Source of the DNA: Escallonia rubra
Lineage: Eukaryota; Streptophyta; Magnoliopsida; Escalloniales; Escalloniaceae
Reading direction: 5' to 3'
Assembly: GCA_033065855.1 (NCBI GenBank)
Contig: JAVXUO010002709.1
Span: 1 to 64,000, forward strand
DNA: 64,000 nucleotides
Shown: positions 22,024 through 32,941 of the stretch, piece after piece
Layout of the letters: each line of letters begins with the position of its first letter
Position numbering within the stretch: position 1 is the first letter of the stretch
The notes under the pieces: model-generated
What the model was told of the DNA's origin: nothing
Database searches by the model: none
What the model saw: only the letters and a program-made list of their open reading frames with translations
Made by a program: the position numbers and the translations under genes

Positions 22024-24544
22024 CTTCCAATATTAATACTCTTAGATTATAAGCTCCGCCTTGGGAAATATTATGTTTCTTGGTGTTAGTAGTCACAAAA
22101 GGTAGATGCTATCTTTATATTCTCCCGTTTCTCCATTTACAACATAAAATCTACTCTCAAAGTGCAAGTAAAATTATCGCAATTAACCATAAGCTCAACT
22201 TTATACCGGATCCGAAGTATTAAGCGCAGTATTTGTCAATTGTATATATTTCTATTACTGTCCAAAAAAATGTTTGTCGGTTGCTATGCCAAAAGAAATA
22301 AAAAGAAATAAAATAAGAAAAGAAGAAGCTAACAAAAAGAAAGTTAAAGCGGGCTAAGTGCAATCAATGCGTTTCATTTGCTTGTTTTTTTTTCTTCTGT
22401 TTGTGGTTTAGTACAACTGTGTCTTACGATCAATATCATGCAACCTGCATATTAAACTAAACACGAACCAACTGGAGCCCTCCGTACAAGAGTTTAGTTC
22501 CAATCTAACTATTCACACCTTCATATGGGCTTCAAGTAACTAAACCAGCAACTCAGATATTCGCCATTCTCGAGCAATCAAAGCAGGACGACTTTGATAC
22601 AAAAGATACCGAGTGACAGAGACAGCGACACACTTTGTTATTTACACCTAGCAGATTAGTGACTATAGCAGGAGCAGGATCAGCGATCGCAGGTCCAGTC
22701 CGTAGAAGTACAAAAGCAAGGTATGAGTATGACCAACTTTTGTGGTAGGATAGTCCCAGAGAACAGCTTTGGCCATTTTTATGTGTGTGATGATCTTCTC
22801 TATCCGAAATCTTAGGTTGACTTTATGTTTGACGACACTATCCGAATAGCTGTCCAAATCTCAGGCTCTGTTTGAAATCGTTTAATTTTTTCCAGTTTTA
22901 AATTGGAGAAAATAAACGCGATTGGTAACAATTTTTGTTTTTTTTTTCAGTTTTAAAAATCAGTTTTTAAAACATGACTGTTGTTTAAAACTTCCATTTG
23001 GAGTTTTGGATTTTCAGTTTTGATTTTTATTTTGAGACCACCACCACCACCTCCGCCTCCCACCACGACAGCCACCACCGTCGGCCACCCTGCCGGCCAC
23101 TGCCACCCCCCATCACCGCCACCGCAAACCACCACCAAAGAAAAAATAAAAATTGGGTAATCAAACACTCATTTGTTTTTGTTCAAAAAAAAAAAAAACT
23201 AAACTGGTTTTTGATTTTTCAGAAATAGAAAATAAAAACTAGAAGTGTTTTCAAACGCTATCTTAATTATGCATCTCTGTCTTTCTCTTTTTTGTTGTTT
23301 AAAGAATTTTTGCTTTTAGCTATTGATGGCAAAATCTCTTTCATTGAAAAAAAAAAGTGAAAAAGAAAATTTCCATGCTTTTGGCTACTAATTAATGGCC
23401 CCTCAATATCATGATTTTAGCTACCGATGCTAATCTTGCTCTTTATATATGAACACAACGATAGACAAAATTCGTCCTATTCTTTATATCACCAAGAAGA
23501 ATTTAACTAGCATTTTCTTATGCTTTTAGTGATAAACGGCAATCTCTTTGGTTGCCCACAAAAAAAAACAAAGATGATAACATGTGGCTATAGGTCGTTC
23601 ACAAAGAAGTTACAACTCTCTCTCTCTGTGAACACGTGGCAATTACTAGCCACCAAATATAGTTAGTCGTACTTATTTATGGACACAACAAAAAGAAATT
23701 TCCGCCATAGTAAGTGGTATTAGGACACCAAAATTGTTATTACATGAAAGGTTGTAATTACGTTCATATAAACCTTTTTTTTTTTTTTGGTGACGGATAC
23801 ATCAAGCTATTAACTAAACGCAACTAATTATCAATTTGGTGATTCGTGCATTTTAATCAGGCTGTGCCTCCTGCAGAAAAGTGTACAGACACTGTACAAT
23901 GAGTCCAACTTTGTCTTAAGCTGAAGTCAGATGGATTGAAGAAGTTTTAAGGGGCAAGAGGCACATTGCCCTTTGACTTCCCATCTGAAACATTGATCAG
24001 ACACACTCCACACTTTGCTTCACGGGTACAAGTATAATATTGCAGTGCTTATAAACTCTATTTGAAGCAAGCAAACACCATCCTTTAAGCATACATAGTT
24101 GTCTTGTTTGGGCCTAATTGGACCTGGTCATACTATAATAATCCTAGATGTTTATTCATGAAATGTGTTTCTTTACCATCTGAATTAAAAGAGGAAACAA
24201 CCCATGTGGTCCATGTATTATACGCGTTTTGCCACATTAGTTCCTAAACAAAAATTTATCCATTTTAGTCCTTAAACATTACGTCGTTTTCCAGAATGGT
24301 CCTTTATTCCATTTATGTCCAAAAAAGTCCGTTTAGGGACCCCATGCGAGGGGCACAAAAGACACTTCCCCGTTCTCTCTACCCTACCAGTCTGTTTCCT
24401 TTTGCCTCCAAAACAACACATCCTTCTCTCGCTCAAATGTAAGCCTACAAAGCAAACATGTCAAGCCCTAACTTTTTGCACTCCAATTAATGCATTCAAA
24501 CTTCAAGACCAAACATCTCTGTGTGTTGGTAAGGAAAAATATCC
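22024..24544. other. Intergenic; possible small element at ~22865-23260
   Basis: AT-rich DNA without genes. At about 22865-23260 a segment starts ggctctgtttgaaatcgttt and ends cttttcaaacgctatc-like sequence on the same strand, with a ccaccacca-rich core. The two ends are only roughly inverted, so a MITE-like element is possible but not shown. Sequence at 24190-24340 resembles the long ends seen around plant Mutator-like elements, but no partner arm was found. Confidence 0.35.
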
Positions 24545-24980
24545 ATGGAGGTATACTGCTGTTGTGGGGTAAAGGCTGTACAACAAACATCATGGACCAA
24601 TCACAATCCTAGAAGGAGGTTCTACACTTGCAAAGTCATTGGTGTAAGATTTCTATTTTTCTTGTGTGGTAGCTAGTCCCCCCTCCCCCACCCCCCTCTC
24701 CCTATGCGCTTTAATCTATATTTCAGGGGTTTCAAAGATAATAACTTTCTGCACACCAAATGTTTGACATAATGCTTCGTGTTGATTCTTTAAATGGCGT
24801 GACCCCTCAATGTGTGCTAGATCAGTTCAATTGATCCCTGGACTCTTGCAAAGGATTAGTGAACTCGAAGCTAGCAAGGTGAGGGCACGAGTTAAAGAGA
24901 GGGCATTACGAATGACTATGATCTGTACAGGTGCAGTTGCTGCTATGTTTTGCTATATGGTGACAACCAATTCTAAGTGA
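24545..24980 (+). pseudogene. GRF zinc-finger/membrane-anchor gene remnant
   Basis: From the ATG at 24545 the frame reads MEVYCCCGVKAVQQTSWTNH, continuing NPRRRFYTC. This is a GRF-type zinc finger with its CxCG, TSxT, NPxRRFYxC pattern. A donor-like gtgtaag follows near 24642. Downstream (about 24784-24980) a second open segment reads FFKWRDPSMCARS, then a charged helix, then a hydrophobic C-terminal segment (MICTGAVAAMFCYMV) and stop, as in small plant GRF proteins with a C-terminal membrane helix. Between them I cannot find a clean acceptor, and a stop lies just before FFKW, so the copy is probably damaged. Such small GRF genes are often carried inside transposons. No clear element ends were found here. 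Confidence 0.6.
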
Positions 24981-25160
24981 CCAAAAGTATGGGTGTTGTA
25001 AAATATATGGCTAGCTAGGGTTTGAGAAGTAATGCTAAGTTGGAATTTTTTGTGTCAATGTAACTGTAACTTTTGTATCAATGTAAGCAATAATTTAAGG
25101 CAAATGAACGAAATATATCATTTTGTAATGTTTAATGCCCAATGTATCTTCATTTACACA

Positions 25161-25304
25161 TGAGTTCACTACAATTCCAATTGACAACTCACAACATGAG
25201 TTCACTGCAATTCCAACCGACAACTCACAACATGAGTTCACTGCAATTCGAAATGACAACTCACAACATGAGTGCAATGCAATTCCAATTGACAAAAATG
25301 TAAT
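25161..25304. repeat. 36-bp tandem repeat, four copies
   Basis: The unit tgagttcactgcaattccaa plus ttgacaactcacaaca repeats four times with few changes. The period is a multiple of three, so both strands stay open across it (12-residue units on each). There is no spacer structure and no sign of CRISPR. Confidence 0.85.
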
Positions 25305-25689
25305 CACAAGTCAAAAGAAAAGCTACCATTGATTACCAATTACCAAGCTACAAAAAGTTGCAAAGTTGGTCTCCAAATTTCATAAGTTGCCAAGTTTGAT
25401 ACAATCCATAATTACAACCACTTCTAGCTCGCAAACATCCAAAATGTATGCCTTTTAATGGTCCCAACTGGTTCCAAGCAATTATCGCAACCTTACACAA
25501 AAAGCTACACAAAAAGCTAACAGCCATAATCACAACCACTACTAGTACCCCAACAAACCATTAAAGACATGCACATTTTTTTTTTAGGCCTTGAATCCTT
25601 TTTAGCTCCAACATCAACAAATATTTTGTACTGTCAACCTCTTTCTTCAGTTGCAAAAATTCTTCCTGCATTGATTTTACAGGTTTATT

Positions 25690-25990
25690 TGTTATGGCAC
25701 ATTGATCTTTACTTGCAGGCTTCTCTTGAGACTTCTTTGTACTTGCAGGCTGCAGTTGAGACTTGCTTGTATTTGCAACAGACTTCTCTTGAGCCTTTCT
25801 TGTATTTGCAGGATTTGCAAGCTTCTCTTGAGCCTTGCTTGTATTTTTAGGCTTCTCTTGAGCATTTCTTGTATTTGCAGGCTTCTCTTAGGTCTTGCCT
25901 TGAGTTTTGCTTGTGTTTGCAGGCTTCCTTGTTGTCACAACCTTTTTTGGAGTTACATGCTTCTCTTGACTATAGGTTGGATCTGCAGGC
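25690..25990 (-). repeat. ~30-bp tandem repeat encoding QEKPANTSKA-like units on the minus strand
   Basis: About eight copies of a roughly 30-bp unit (cttctcttgagccttgcttgtatttgcagg on average). On the minus strand they read as repeated Lys-Pro-Ala-Asn-Thr-(Ser/Arg)-Lys-Ala-Gln-Glu units. The frame continues past the repeats into a charged helix (QEEFLQLKKEVDSTK) at about 25590-25670. One in-frame TAA interrupts it near 25889. This is probably the tail of a decayed transposon-borne protein, but no family was recognised. Confidence 0.55.
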
Positions 25991-26029
25991 TTCCTTGGCG
26001 TCGGATAAAAAGCATAACGGTCTTTATTT

Positions 26030-28215
26030 TCTAGACTTGTCTCCATTTCTAGCATCTATGACACTTCCTGGCTCTCACTTTGATTTATGGCATTGGCGTA
26101 TTGGCCATCCCGCTTTTTCCCTTTCTCGTAAACTTCAAGCATTAGATAGTACTATTTCCTTTTCAAATAAATGTATTTGCACCGCGTGCCCTCTTGCCAA
26201 ACATTGTTACCTTTTCCAGTCAATACGATCAGTACGAAATTTTGCTTTGATTTAATTCATATTGACATTTGGGGTTGTTATCGTACTAGCTCTTTAGCTG
26301 GTGCACATTATTTTTTTATTATAGTTGATGATTTTTCTTGTAGCACATGGGTTTACCTCATGAATTACAAATTGAAGCCAACACTCTACTTCGTTATTTT
26401 TTCTAAAAATGGTCAACACCCAATCTAACAGCTCTGTCTGCCAAATTCGCTTCGATAATGCCCGTGAATTTTTTAACAACGACACCTATCAATTTCCCAT
26501 TCCTTAGGTGTCAGTCAACAGTCTAGTTATGTTTACACTCCCCAAAAAAAATGGTGTCGTGGAGCGTAAACATCCTCACCTTCTAACCATCGCTCGGGGA
26601 TAACGATTCACAGCTAACCTACCATTACAATTTTAGGAGGAATGTGTTCTTACTGCTACATATCTCACAAATTGCCTCCTAACTCCTCTCCTTAATAAAA
26701 AAACCCCTAATGAACTCCTTTTTCAAAATCAACCTAATCTCTCCCATCTTAAAATTTGTTGCTGCTTTTGTTTGGGACATAACACAAACATCCAATTTTT
26801 TTTTATCAAAGTGCTTCTTCTAGAATTTTTATAGGTTAGCCTTTTGGTAAAAAAGGTTACAAAGGCTATTAAACGTGTTTATGTTAATCGTGACATTGTC
26901 TTCCATGAGACCATTTTTCCTATCATAAACGTCACAATCCAATCTTCTCTCCCTCCCTAGTTTTTCCTTTACCTCCATTGGATGTAGACATACCTCCTCT
27001 TACACCTGTCTACCCTATTATACCTAACCTTAACCCTTTAGGCCCCTCCCTCCAGCTTCCCCACCTAATAATGAATACAATACTCCCATGAACCCAGTGC
27101 CTCATAACCCTGGTAGCCCTACCGGCACACGCAAAACACCTAGATACCCTCAGGATTATTGTGTGTCTATTGCCTGTTCTGATTCATCTTTGGCAACCAA
27201 ACCAGGAATATGTCATCCTCTTGCTCTTTCCTTAAGTTATCATCATTTTTCTTTACTTTATAAAGCTTTCCTTACTGCTCTAGTTGTTATTCATGAGCCC
27301 ACGAGTTTCCATGAGGCCATGAAATTTCAAGAATGGCGCGATGCAATGTAATCTAAAATATAAGTACAAATAATACTTGGTCCCTTGTTCCTTTACCTTC
27401 TGATAAGAAAGTCAAAGACTGTAAATGGGTTTTCAAAATCAAAGGACGTGCTGATGGATCTATTGAATGCTACAAGGCCTGCCTTCTTGCCAAGGGCTAC
27501 ACCCAAATTGAGGGCAATGATTACCATGACACGTTGCCAAACTCGTCACTCTTCGGGTTCTCCTTAAAATTGTTGCTGCGCATAACTGGCCGATCCATCA
27601 ATTGGATGTACATAATGCATTTTTACATGTGACCTTGCTGAAGATGTATACATGCTTCCACCTCCTGGTTACTGTTGCAAGAGGGAGAATTTTTTTTTTT
27701 GCAAACAACAAAAATTGTTATATGGAGTTAATGAGGCTTCTTGCAATTGATTATCTAAATTCTCTAATGCTCTCCTATGCATTGGTTTCACTCAATCTCA
27801 AGCTGATTATTATTTATACACACTTCATCAACGGGATGCTACACTTTCTATTCTTGTTTATATAGATGACATTCTCCTTACAGGTTCCGATGCAACCTTC
27901 CTTCAGCATATGAAAGCTCATCTTTGCGATGAATTTCATACGAAAGACTTAGGTTCTTTGAAATACTTTCCGGGCATCGAAGTTGGACGACCCTCTCATG
28001 GTCTATATCTTTCTAATCCATCTCTGTATCGATATTTGGTTGGCCGCCTCATCTATCTCACCGTCACTCTCCCTGATATTATTCACGCTGTGAATATACG
28101 AAGTCAATTCATGCATGAGCCTCGGTAACCTAGCTCATCTTGATGTTGCTAATCTTTTACTGCGCTATTTGAAAAGTTTTCCAGGCAAAGGAATATTTGT
28201 TCCTTCTATGTTTGG
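26030..28215 (+). mobile_element. Decayed Ty1/copia pol
   Basis: In order on the plus strand there is a GAG-pre-integrase segment (LWHWRIGHPAF, about 26085-26240), an integrase core start (HIDIWG, about 26250), an NGVVERKH-like block (about 26550), a reverse transcriptase (WVFKIKGRADGS near 27430, WPIHQLDVHNAFLH near 27590, YIDDILLTGSD near 27862) and LKYFPGIEV (about 27957). Stops and frameshifts break it many times. I find no LTRs or target duplication, so it is an old internal fragment. Its right edge abuts the MATE-carrying inverted-repeat element. Confidence 0.88.
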
Positions 28216-28228
28216 GCTCAACTTATAA

Positions 28229-29318
28229 GTCTGTCCGCTACATAATGTAACAGAAGACTAGGCAAACACTTTTCTCTTTTTCTCTCCTTTCCCTCATTAT
28301 GACATGTTTCTCTCTCTTTAGTCGTTAGAGTCTTCCTCTGTCCTTTTTCTCTCATCCTCCTCTCCCTTCCTTTCTTCTCTCTCTCTCTCTCCTGAGGTGC
28401 ATCCTAATTGAAATATCCTATTTGAGAACTTCACATCTAGAGTCCTTTAAAATCGAAGGATCCAAATTCGTAATAACTGCTGAGTTTCTAACTCTTAATG
28501 CTGATTGTGCTTGCTGCTTATTATGATATTCTAGTACAAGGGTTTCAAATGAATTGGGTGCTGGGCGGCCAGAAGGTGCTCGTTTAGCTGTATGTGTTGT
28601 GGTTGTAATAGCCATTTTGGAGGGTGCAATTGTTGGAACAACAACAGTTCTTGTACGCCATGTTTGGGGGAAATTATATAGCAATGAAGGATAAATGATA
28701 GGATATGTGGCAAAAATGATGCCACTGCTTGCTCTATCAGACTTCTTGGAGGGGTTTCAATGCGTGCTCTCAGGTTCTATCTTCTCGGTTTTTAGTTGAT
28801 GTTGTATCTTCGCTTTTCCATAAAAAAAGATCACTAAATCTAATGATTCTCTAGGCTCTTCACTGAATTTTACTGAAACTTTTTAGATCTCCAGGAACTG
28901 TTAGAGGACGTGGATGGCAAAATCTTTGTGCAAACATCAACCTTGGGGCTTATTATGTTGTAGCAGTTCCTTGTGCTGTCCTCTTTGCATTTGGCTTACG
29001 TATCGGAGGCATGGTTGGCCTCTCTCTATCTCTCAATTAGGATGCACTTCAACTTTTAACGACCGGTCGAAAGGATGCACCTCAGGAGAGGGAGAGAGAA
29101 AGAGAGAGAAAAAAAAGGACGGGAGAGGAGGATGAGAGAGAAAAGAGAGAGAAAGGACAGAGGAAGACTCTGACGATAGAAGTGAGAGAATAAGAGAAAG
29201 AAACATGTGATAATGAGGGAAATGAGAGAAAGAGAAAAGTGTCAGCCTACTCCTCCACTACATTATGTAGCGGACAGACTTAAAAGGATATTTTTGTCAA
29301 AAAAATCGTCCGCTACAT

Positions 29319-29320
<2 letters not shown>
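28229..29320. mobile_element. Inverted-repeat element carrying MATE exons (Pack element A)
   Basis: The arms 28229-28405 and about 29080-29290 are inverted copies of a segment that starts aagtctgtccgctacataat, followed by a pyrimidine-rich stretch (purine-rich on the other side). The right side extends to a second truncated cgtccgctacatt copy at about 29307-29320, matching the order of palindromes in the element at 41475-42862. The outermost family end (gagctgatcc) is missing at both sides, so the element is terminally truncated. It belongs with the elements at 29362-30745 and 41475-42862. Confidence 0.7.
28535..29013 (+). pseudogene. Captured MATE (DTX) transporter exons
   Basis: Two exon-like pieces are visible. 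Segment 28535-28773 reads TRVSNELGAGRPEGARLAV, then a hydrophobic helix, then the HVWG and SNE blocks and PLLALSDFLEGFQCVLSG. Segment 28895-29013 reads GTVRGRGWQNLCANINLGAY and a following membrane helix ending FGLRIGGM. These are the central conserved blocks of plant MATE efflux transporters, including RVSNELGAG. Splice signals are kept: ag before 28535, gt at 28774, ag at 28893-28894. A TAA stop just after the SNE block breaks the first exon. Both lie inside inverted arms, so this is a captured fragment, not a resident gene. Confidence 0.85.
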
Positions 29321-29356
<36 letters not shown>

Positions 29357-29360
29357 CATG
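29321..29360. repeat. (TG)n(TA)n microsatellite
   Basis: Alternating tg then ta repeats separate the MATE-carrying element from the next inverted-repeat element. Confidence 0.85.
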
Positions 29361-29361
29361 G

Positions 29362-30743
29362 GGAGCTGATCCGATCTGGCCGTCCACGCGAGATCTACGG
29401 ACGGTCCAGATTTTTTTTTTTCTTTTTTTTATGTCTGTGAAAATTTTTTGGACAAAAATACCCTCCAGCTCCATCCGCTACATTGTGTAACGGACGAGTT
29501 GGCATTACTTTTTCTCTCATTCTCTCTCCTTCCAGTCATTATTTTTTTGACATGTTTGTCTCTCTCTCTCCCCCCCTTTCTGTTATCAATGCTCGTGTCC
29601 TTCTCTCTCATTTCTCTTTCTCTCAAGAATCGCCAAGATCAAATTCTGGAGCTCAACCTTCACCATCGAAATGGAACTGGACGACGGCGTCGTTTGCTGT
29701 TGCTGATATAACTGAAAAGTCTCCGGCTAGCTTCGTTGATTAGCCTGCAATCGCTTTATTGCCGCCATGAAGGAATTCGAAACCGGTGGCTCGTCCACGC
29801 GCTGCGGTGAGGAAGGCAGCTGGTCCAGTGACACTCCCAAACACAGCTTGAGGGCCTTGAACTGGACGCGCGACGGGTACGTACTGTTCCTAGCGCGGCC
29901 GCATGGTTCCCGCAACAGCGAGGATGGAAGCAAAAGAAGAGCCGACACCGCGTAGAGTGACATCGTCTGAGCATGACACCAGCGGCGCGCCACGACGACG
30001 GCTTCTTCGAGGGCTCGTTCGGCCTCATGCTTCAGGCATTGCCTCGCTGTGCTGACCAACGTCGGCATCTACACAGCTTGTACAAAAAAACTGGAATATG
30101 AGGCGTTTGTAGCCCATGAAGGGGGTATAAATAAGTTAATGGGGAAAAGAATGAAGGGCATCTGGTATTCTTGTTCACTGACTTGCTTGGGAGTGGCCCA
30201 ACAAAGGGGATGTTTTGGTGTCAGTCTGCTCACCTCTGAGCAGATAACAGTTGCCAAAAATTTGCTTCGAGTTGACTCATTAGGGCCTGAGACTATTGTT
30301 TTGCTCTTCGCCAGAACTTTGCAAGGATTTCAGTTTACTTCCTAAACTCGATCGTTCGAGGAAATCCAGTGTCTGGGGCATTTACCTTCGTACCTGCGAA
30401 GGGTTCGACTTTAATGCATTGATGACAGAAAGAGAAATTAGAGAGAAGGACACGAGCATTGATGACAGAAGGGAGGGAGAGGGAGAGGGAGAGAGACATG
30501 TCAGAAAAATAATGACTGAAAGAAGAGAGAATGAGAGAAAAAGTAATGCCAACTTGTCCGCTACACAATGTAGCGGATGGAGCTGGAGGGTCTTTTTGTC
30601 CAAAATTGTCCGCTACATAATGTAGCGGATGTACTTAAAAAATGCAACAAAAAAAAAATCTGGACCGTCCGCTGATCGCGCGTGATGGGTTAGATCGCGC
30701 TAGCAGCTTATTCTATTTTGCTAGTGTTCTTAACGGATCAGCT

Positions 30744-30745
<2 letters not shown>
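29362..30745. mobile_element. Inverted-repeat element carrying an SMXL fragment (Pack element B)
   Basis: The ends are perfect 11-bp inverted repeats, ggagctgatcc at 29362-29372 and ggatcagctcc at 30735-30745. The arms (about 29362-29630 and 30420-30745) match for some 270-320 bp, through a ccgtccacgcg block, a poly-T block, the ccgctacattgtgtaacgga palindrome and a pyrimidine tract. Both sides abut TA microsatellites, so a target duplication cannot be scored. No transposase is present. The long arms and captured host DNA fit a Pack-MULE; the superfamily is inferred. Confidence 0.82.
29727..30068 (-). pseudogene. SMXL: Captured SMXL/D53-like N-terminus (Clp-N domain)
   Basis: On the minus strand an open frame of 113 codons begins at the ATG at 30068 and reads [20 protein letters not shown], then [20 protein letters not shown], then [17 protein letters not shown] and [20 protein letters not shown] before the stop at 29727. 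This is the start of the Clp-N double-repeat domain of SMAX1-LIKE proteins, the targets of strigolactone and karrikin signalling, including the genuine start codon. The piece is uninterrupted but is only about a tenth of a full SMXL protein, so it cannot act as one. DNA at 30070-30420, upstream on this strand, may be captured leader or promoter, or a second captured segment. Confidence 0.82.

Positions 30746-30813
<68 letters not shown>
30746..30813. repeat. (TA)n microsatellite, 68 bp
   Basis: An uninterrupted ta run lies between the SMXL-carrying element and the giant Mutator-like element. Confidence 0.95.
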
Positions 30814-30815
<2 letters not shown>

Positions 30816-31283
30816 GGTTCGATACACACCCACCGGTGGGAAAAATTTTTTTTCTCACCCAATCGCTTGACAGTCATGCGATTGCATAAAAAAAGAAAGG
30901 GACGGCTGGACTGGGCCATTTATGGCGAAAAGGGCCAATGATTGGCCCAATGCCCCGTCAGCCGCACCGCTGTGGCCCAGCCTCCCCGTGGCCCCCACCT
31001 CTCTTCCCCACCCCCTCCCTTGGCCCCCCCCCCTCCCCCCTTCGGGGCAGTCACCCGAATTTCCCCTTGGCCCCCACCCCTCTTCCCTCTCCCCACTTGT
31101 TTATTCCCCCCCCCTAGGCCCCCACCCCCCTCCCCACTTGTCCAAAATTTTTCCCAGACCCCCACCCCATTCCCCACTTGTCCAATTTTTTCCCTAGACC
31201 CCCACCCCCCCTTCGGCAAACCTTCCTCCCTCCAATTTGCTTGTGTGTTTTGGCCCCCCCCTCCCACGGCTCACTTTTCTGCC

Positions 31284-31456
31284 TATAAAAACCCTCTTCC
31301 CCCGAATTATTTCTTACACTCTCATCAGTCTCCCTATCTCACCTACATAATCTCCACAACAATACGAGCGAAAAAAAATTTACGCTAGAAGATCGGTGGA
31401 TAACCGCTAGAAGAAGATCGGTGGATTTCTTCGTCATTTTTTTCAAGTCAAAACAA
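31284..31456 (+). promoter_or_regulatory. Left-arm TATA box and untranslated first exon
   Basis: TATAAAA at 31284-31290 is followed at the usual distance by a pyrimidine-rich start region (acactctcatcagtctccct, about 31316). The next 140 bases contain no ATG and end in aacaa|gtaagtatt, a near-consensus splice donor at 31457. The matching acceptor ttcttacag|at ends at 32939, two bases before the ATG of the PMD-Ulp1 gene. I infer a leader intron of 1483 bp that removes the 313-bp repeats. Confidence 0.6.
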
Positions 31457-31854
31457 GTAAGTATTTTGAATTTTCTTATAATTCAATGTTTATTTAAATT
31501 GTTGTTACGCTTAAATTGTTCTTACCATAGCCTAAAATTCGTGTTTAGGGCGTCAAAATTACGTTTTTACAAATCGGGGTATTACATTCGAAAGATTCGA
31601 AAATAGCGATTTTTTAGGCCGTCAAAATTATGATTTTTCACGAATCTATAAAAAATAGCTAGAGCTAGATTTTGCCAAAGTGCAAAAAAGAGACCCTAGT
31701 TATTTTTAAAATATCTGCATCATGTAAAAATTTCAGATTTTTCCAAATACTGGAAATGGGTTAACTGATACGCGCAACCTTGTAACTTCGCAGTGTACTT
31801 TAAAATATCAAGCTAGCGCGATTTCGCGCGAAACTTTTTTGAGAACCCTAGGAT

Positions 31855-32793
31855 GTTGGAAAGTTCCATTCCCCATGAATTCGGGCCATTTCGAAGCCGG
31901 TAGCAATTTTTTGCCGAACGGGCTTTTTAGCGCTCGATCCGGACACCGGTTCGGGATTTTTTGACGAAAAATCCCTAAAATGCTTTTTAGATCAAGGATG
32001 CACTCAGCAACCTTAGAATAGCGTCTTAAAGCACGTTTGAGATTTTTCCCGATGCCAGGGGGCATTTTCGTAATTCGCCGCCCGATAAGGGTATTCTCGT
32101 AATTTTACGCTTTCAACTTTTTCGAACGTCTTTTCAGTCCGTAAATGTAAGCACACCCTAGCGAAGGCTGGGAAGTGCCATTCCCCAGGAATCCGGGCCA
32201 TTCCGAAGCCGGTAGCAATTTCTTGCCCCGAATTATCTTTTAAGCGCTCGATCCGGACACCGGTTCGGGATTTTTTGACGAAAAATCCCGAAAATGCTTT
32301 TTAGATCAAGGATGCACTCAGCAACCTTAGAATAGCGTCTTAAAGCACGTTTGAGATTTTTCCCGATGCCAGGGGGCATTTTCGTAATTCGCCGCCCGAG
32401 AGGGGTATTCTCGTAATTTTACGCTTTCAACTTTTTCGAACGTCTTTTCAGTCCGTAAATGTAAGCACACCCTAGCGAAGGCGGCTAGGGTTACTCCCCA
32501 CGAATCCGGGCCATTCCGAAGCCGGTAGCAATTTTTTGCCTATGAAACTTTTAAGCGCTCGATCCGGACACCGGTTCGGGAATTTTTGACGAAAAATCCC
32601 TAAAATGCTTTCTAGATCAAGGATGGACTCAGCAACCTTAGTATAGCGTCTTAAAGCACTTTTGAGATTTATCCCGATGCCAGGGGCATTTTGGTAATTC
32701 GCCGCCCGAGAGGGGTATTTTCGTAATTTTGCCCCTTTCAACTTTTTCGAATGACTGCTCAGTCCGTAAATGTAAGCAAACCCTAGAGAAGGC
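31855..32793 (+). repeat. Three ~313-bp subterminal direct repeats
   Basis: Units of about 313 bp begin near 31855, 32168 and 32481. Each runs from a ggaatccgggccattccgaag block, through gctcgatccggacaccggtt and gatgccagggggcattttcg, to ccgtaaatgtaagcacaccc. The right arm carries the same unit in reverse, about three good copies and one degraded. Confidence 0.88.
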
Positions 32794-32941
32794 GGCTAGG
32801 GTTATTAAGCGTTCGGAGTCGTGGGAAGTGAGGAATGGTTTTCATACATTAAAGTAATGATTTAATGACTATTGTTATTGCGTTGGTAAGCTAAGTTATG
32901 GACGCTAAGTTAATGTACGATTATATTTTGTTCTTACAGAT

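Larger units (their letters stand above)
30814..32800 (+). repeat. Giant MULE left terminal inverted repeat
   Basis: In order it has the terminus with a ccaccggtggg palindrome, a C-rich 300-bp tract (30955-31260), a TATA box and leader (31284-31456), an AT-rich block, then three 313-bp direct repeats. It pairs with the right arm throughout except where the right arm has extra palindromic repeats. Confidence 0.9.

Noticed and set aside
25161..25304. CRISPR-like regular repeat
   Set aside because: Head-to-tail 36-bp units without unique spacers, in plant nuclear DNA.
30642..30941. Open frames of repeated Tyr-Ile across the TA run
   Set aside because: Translation of a TA microsatellite; both strands are open for the same reason.
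30920..31388. Proline-rich (plus) and glycine-rich (minus) frames in the giant MULE arms, mirrored at 40817-41200
   Set aside because: They come from C-rich/G-rich tracts of the inverted repeats, lie upstream of the TATA box, and are open on both strands.
31421..31606. 61-codon frame present identically in both arms (also 40499-40684)
   Set aside because: It starts at a non-ATG codon and overlaps the inferred splice donor. The identity reflects the duplicated arm, not a conserved protein.
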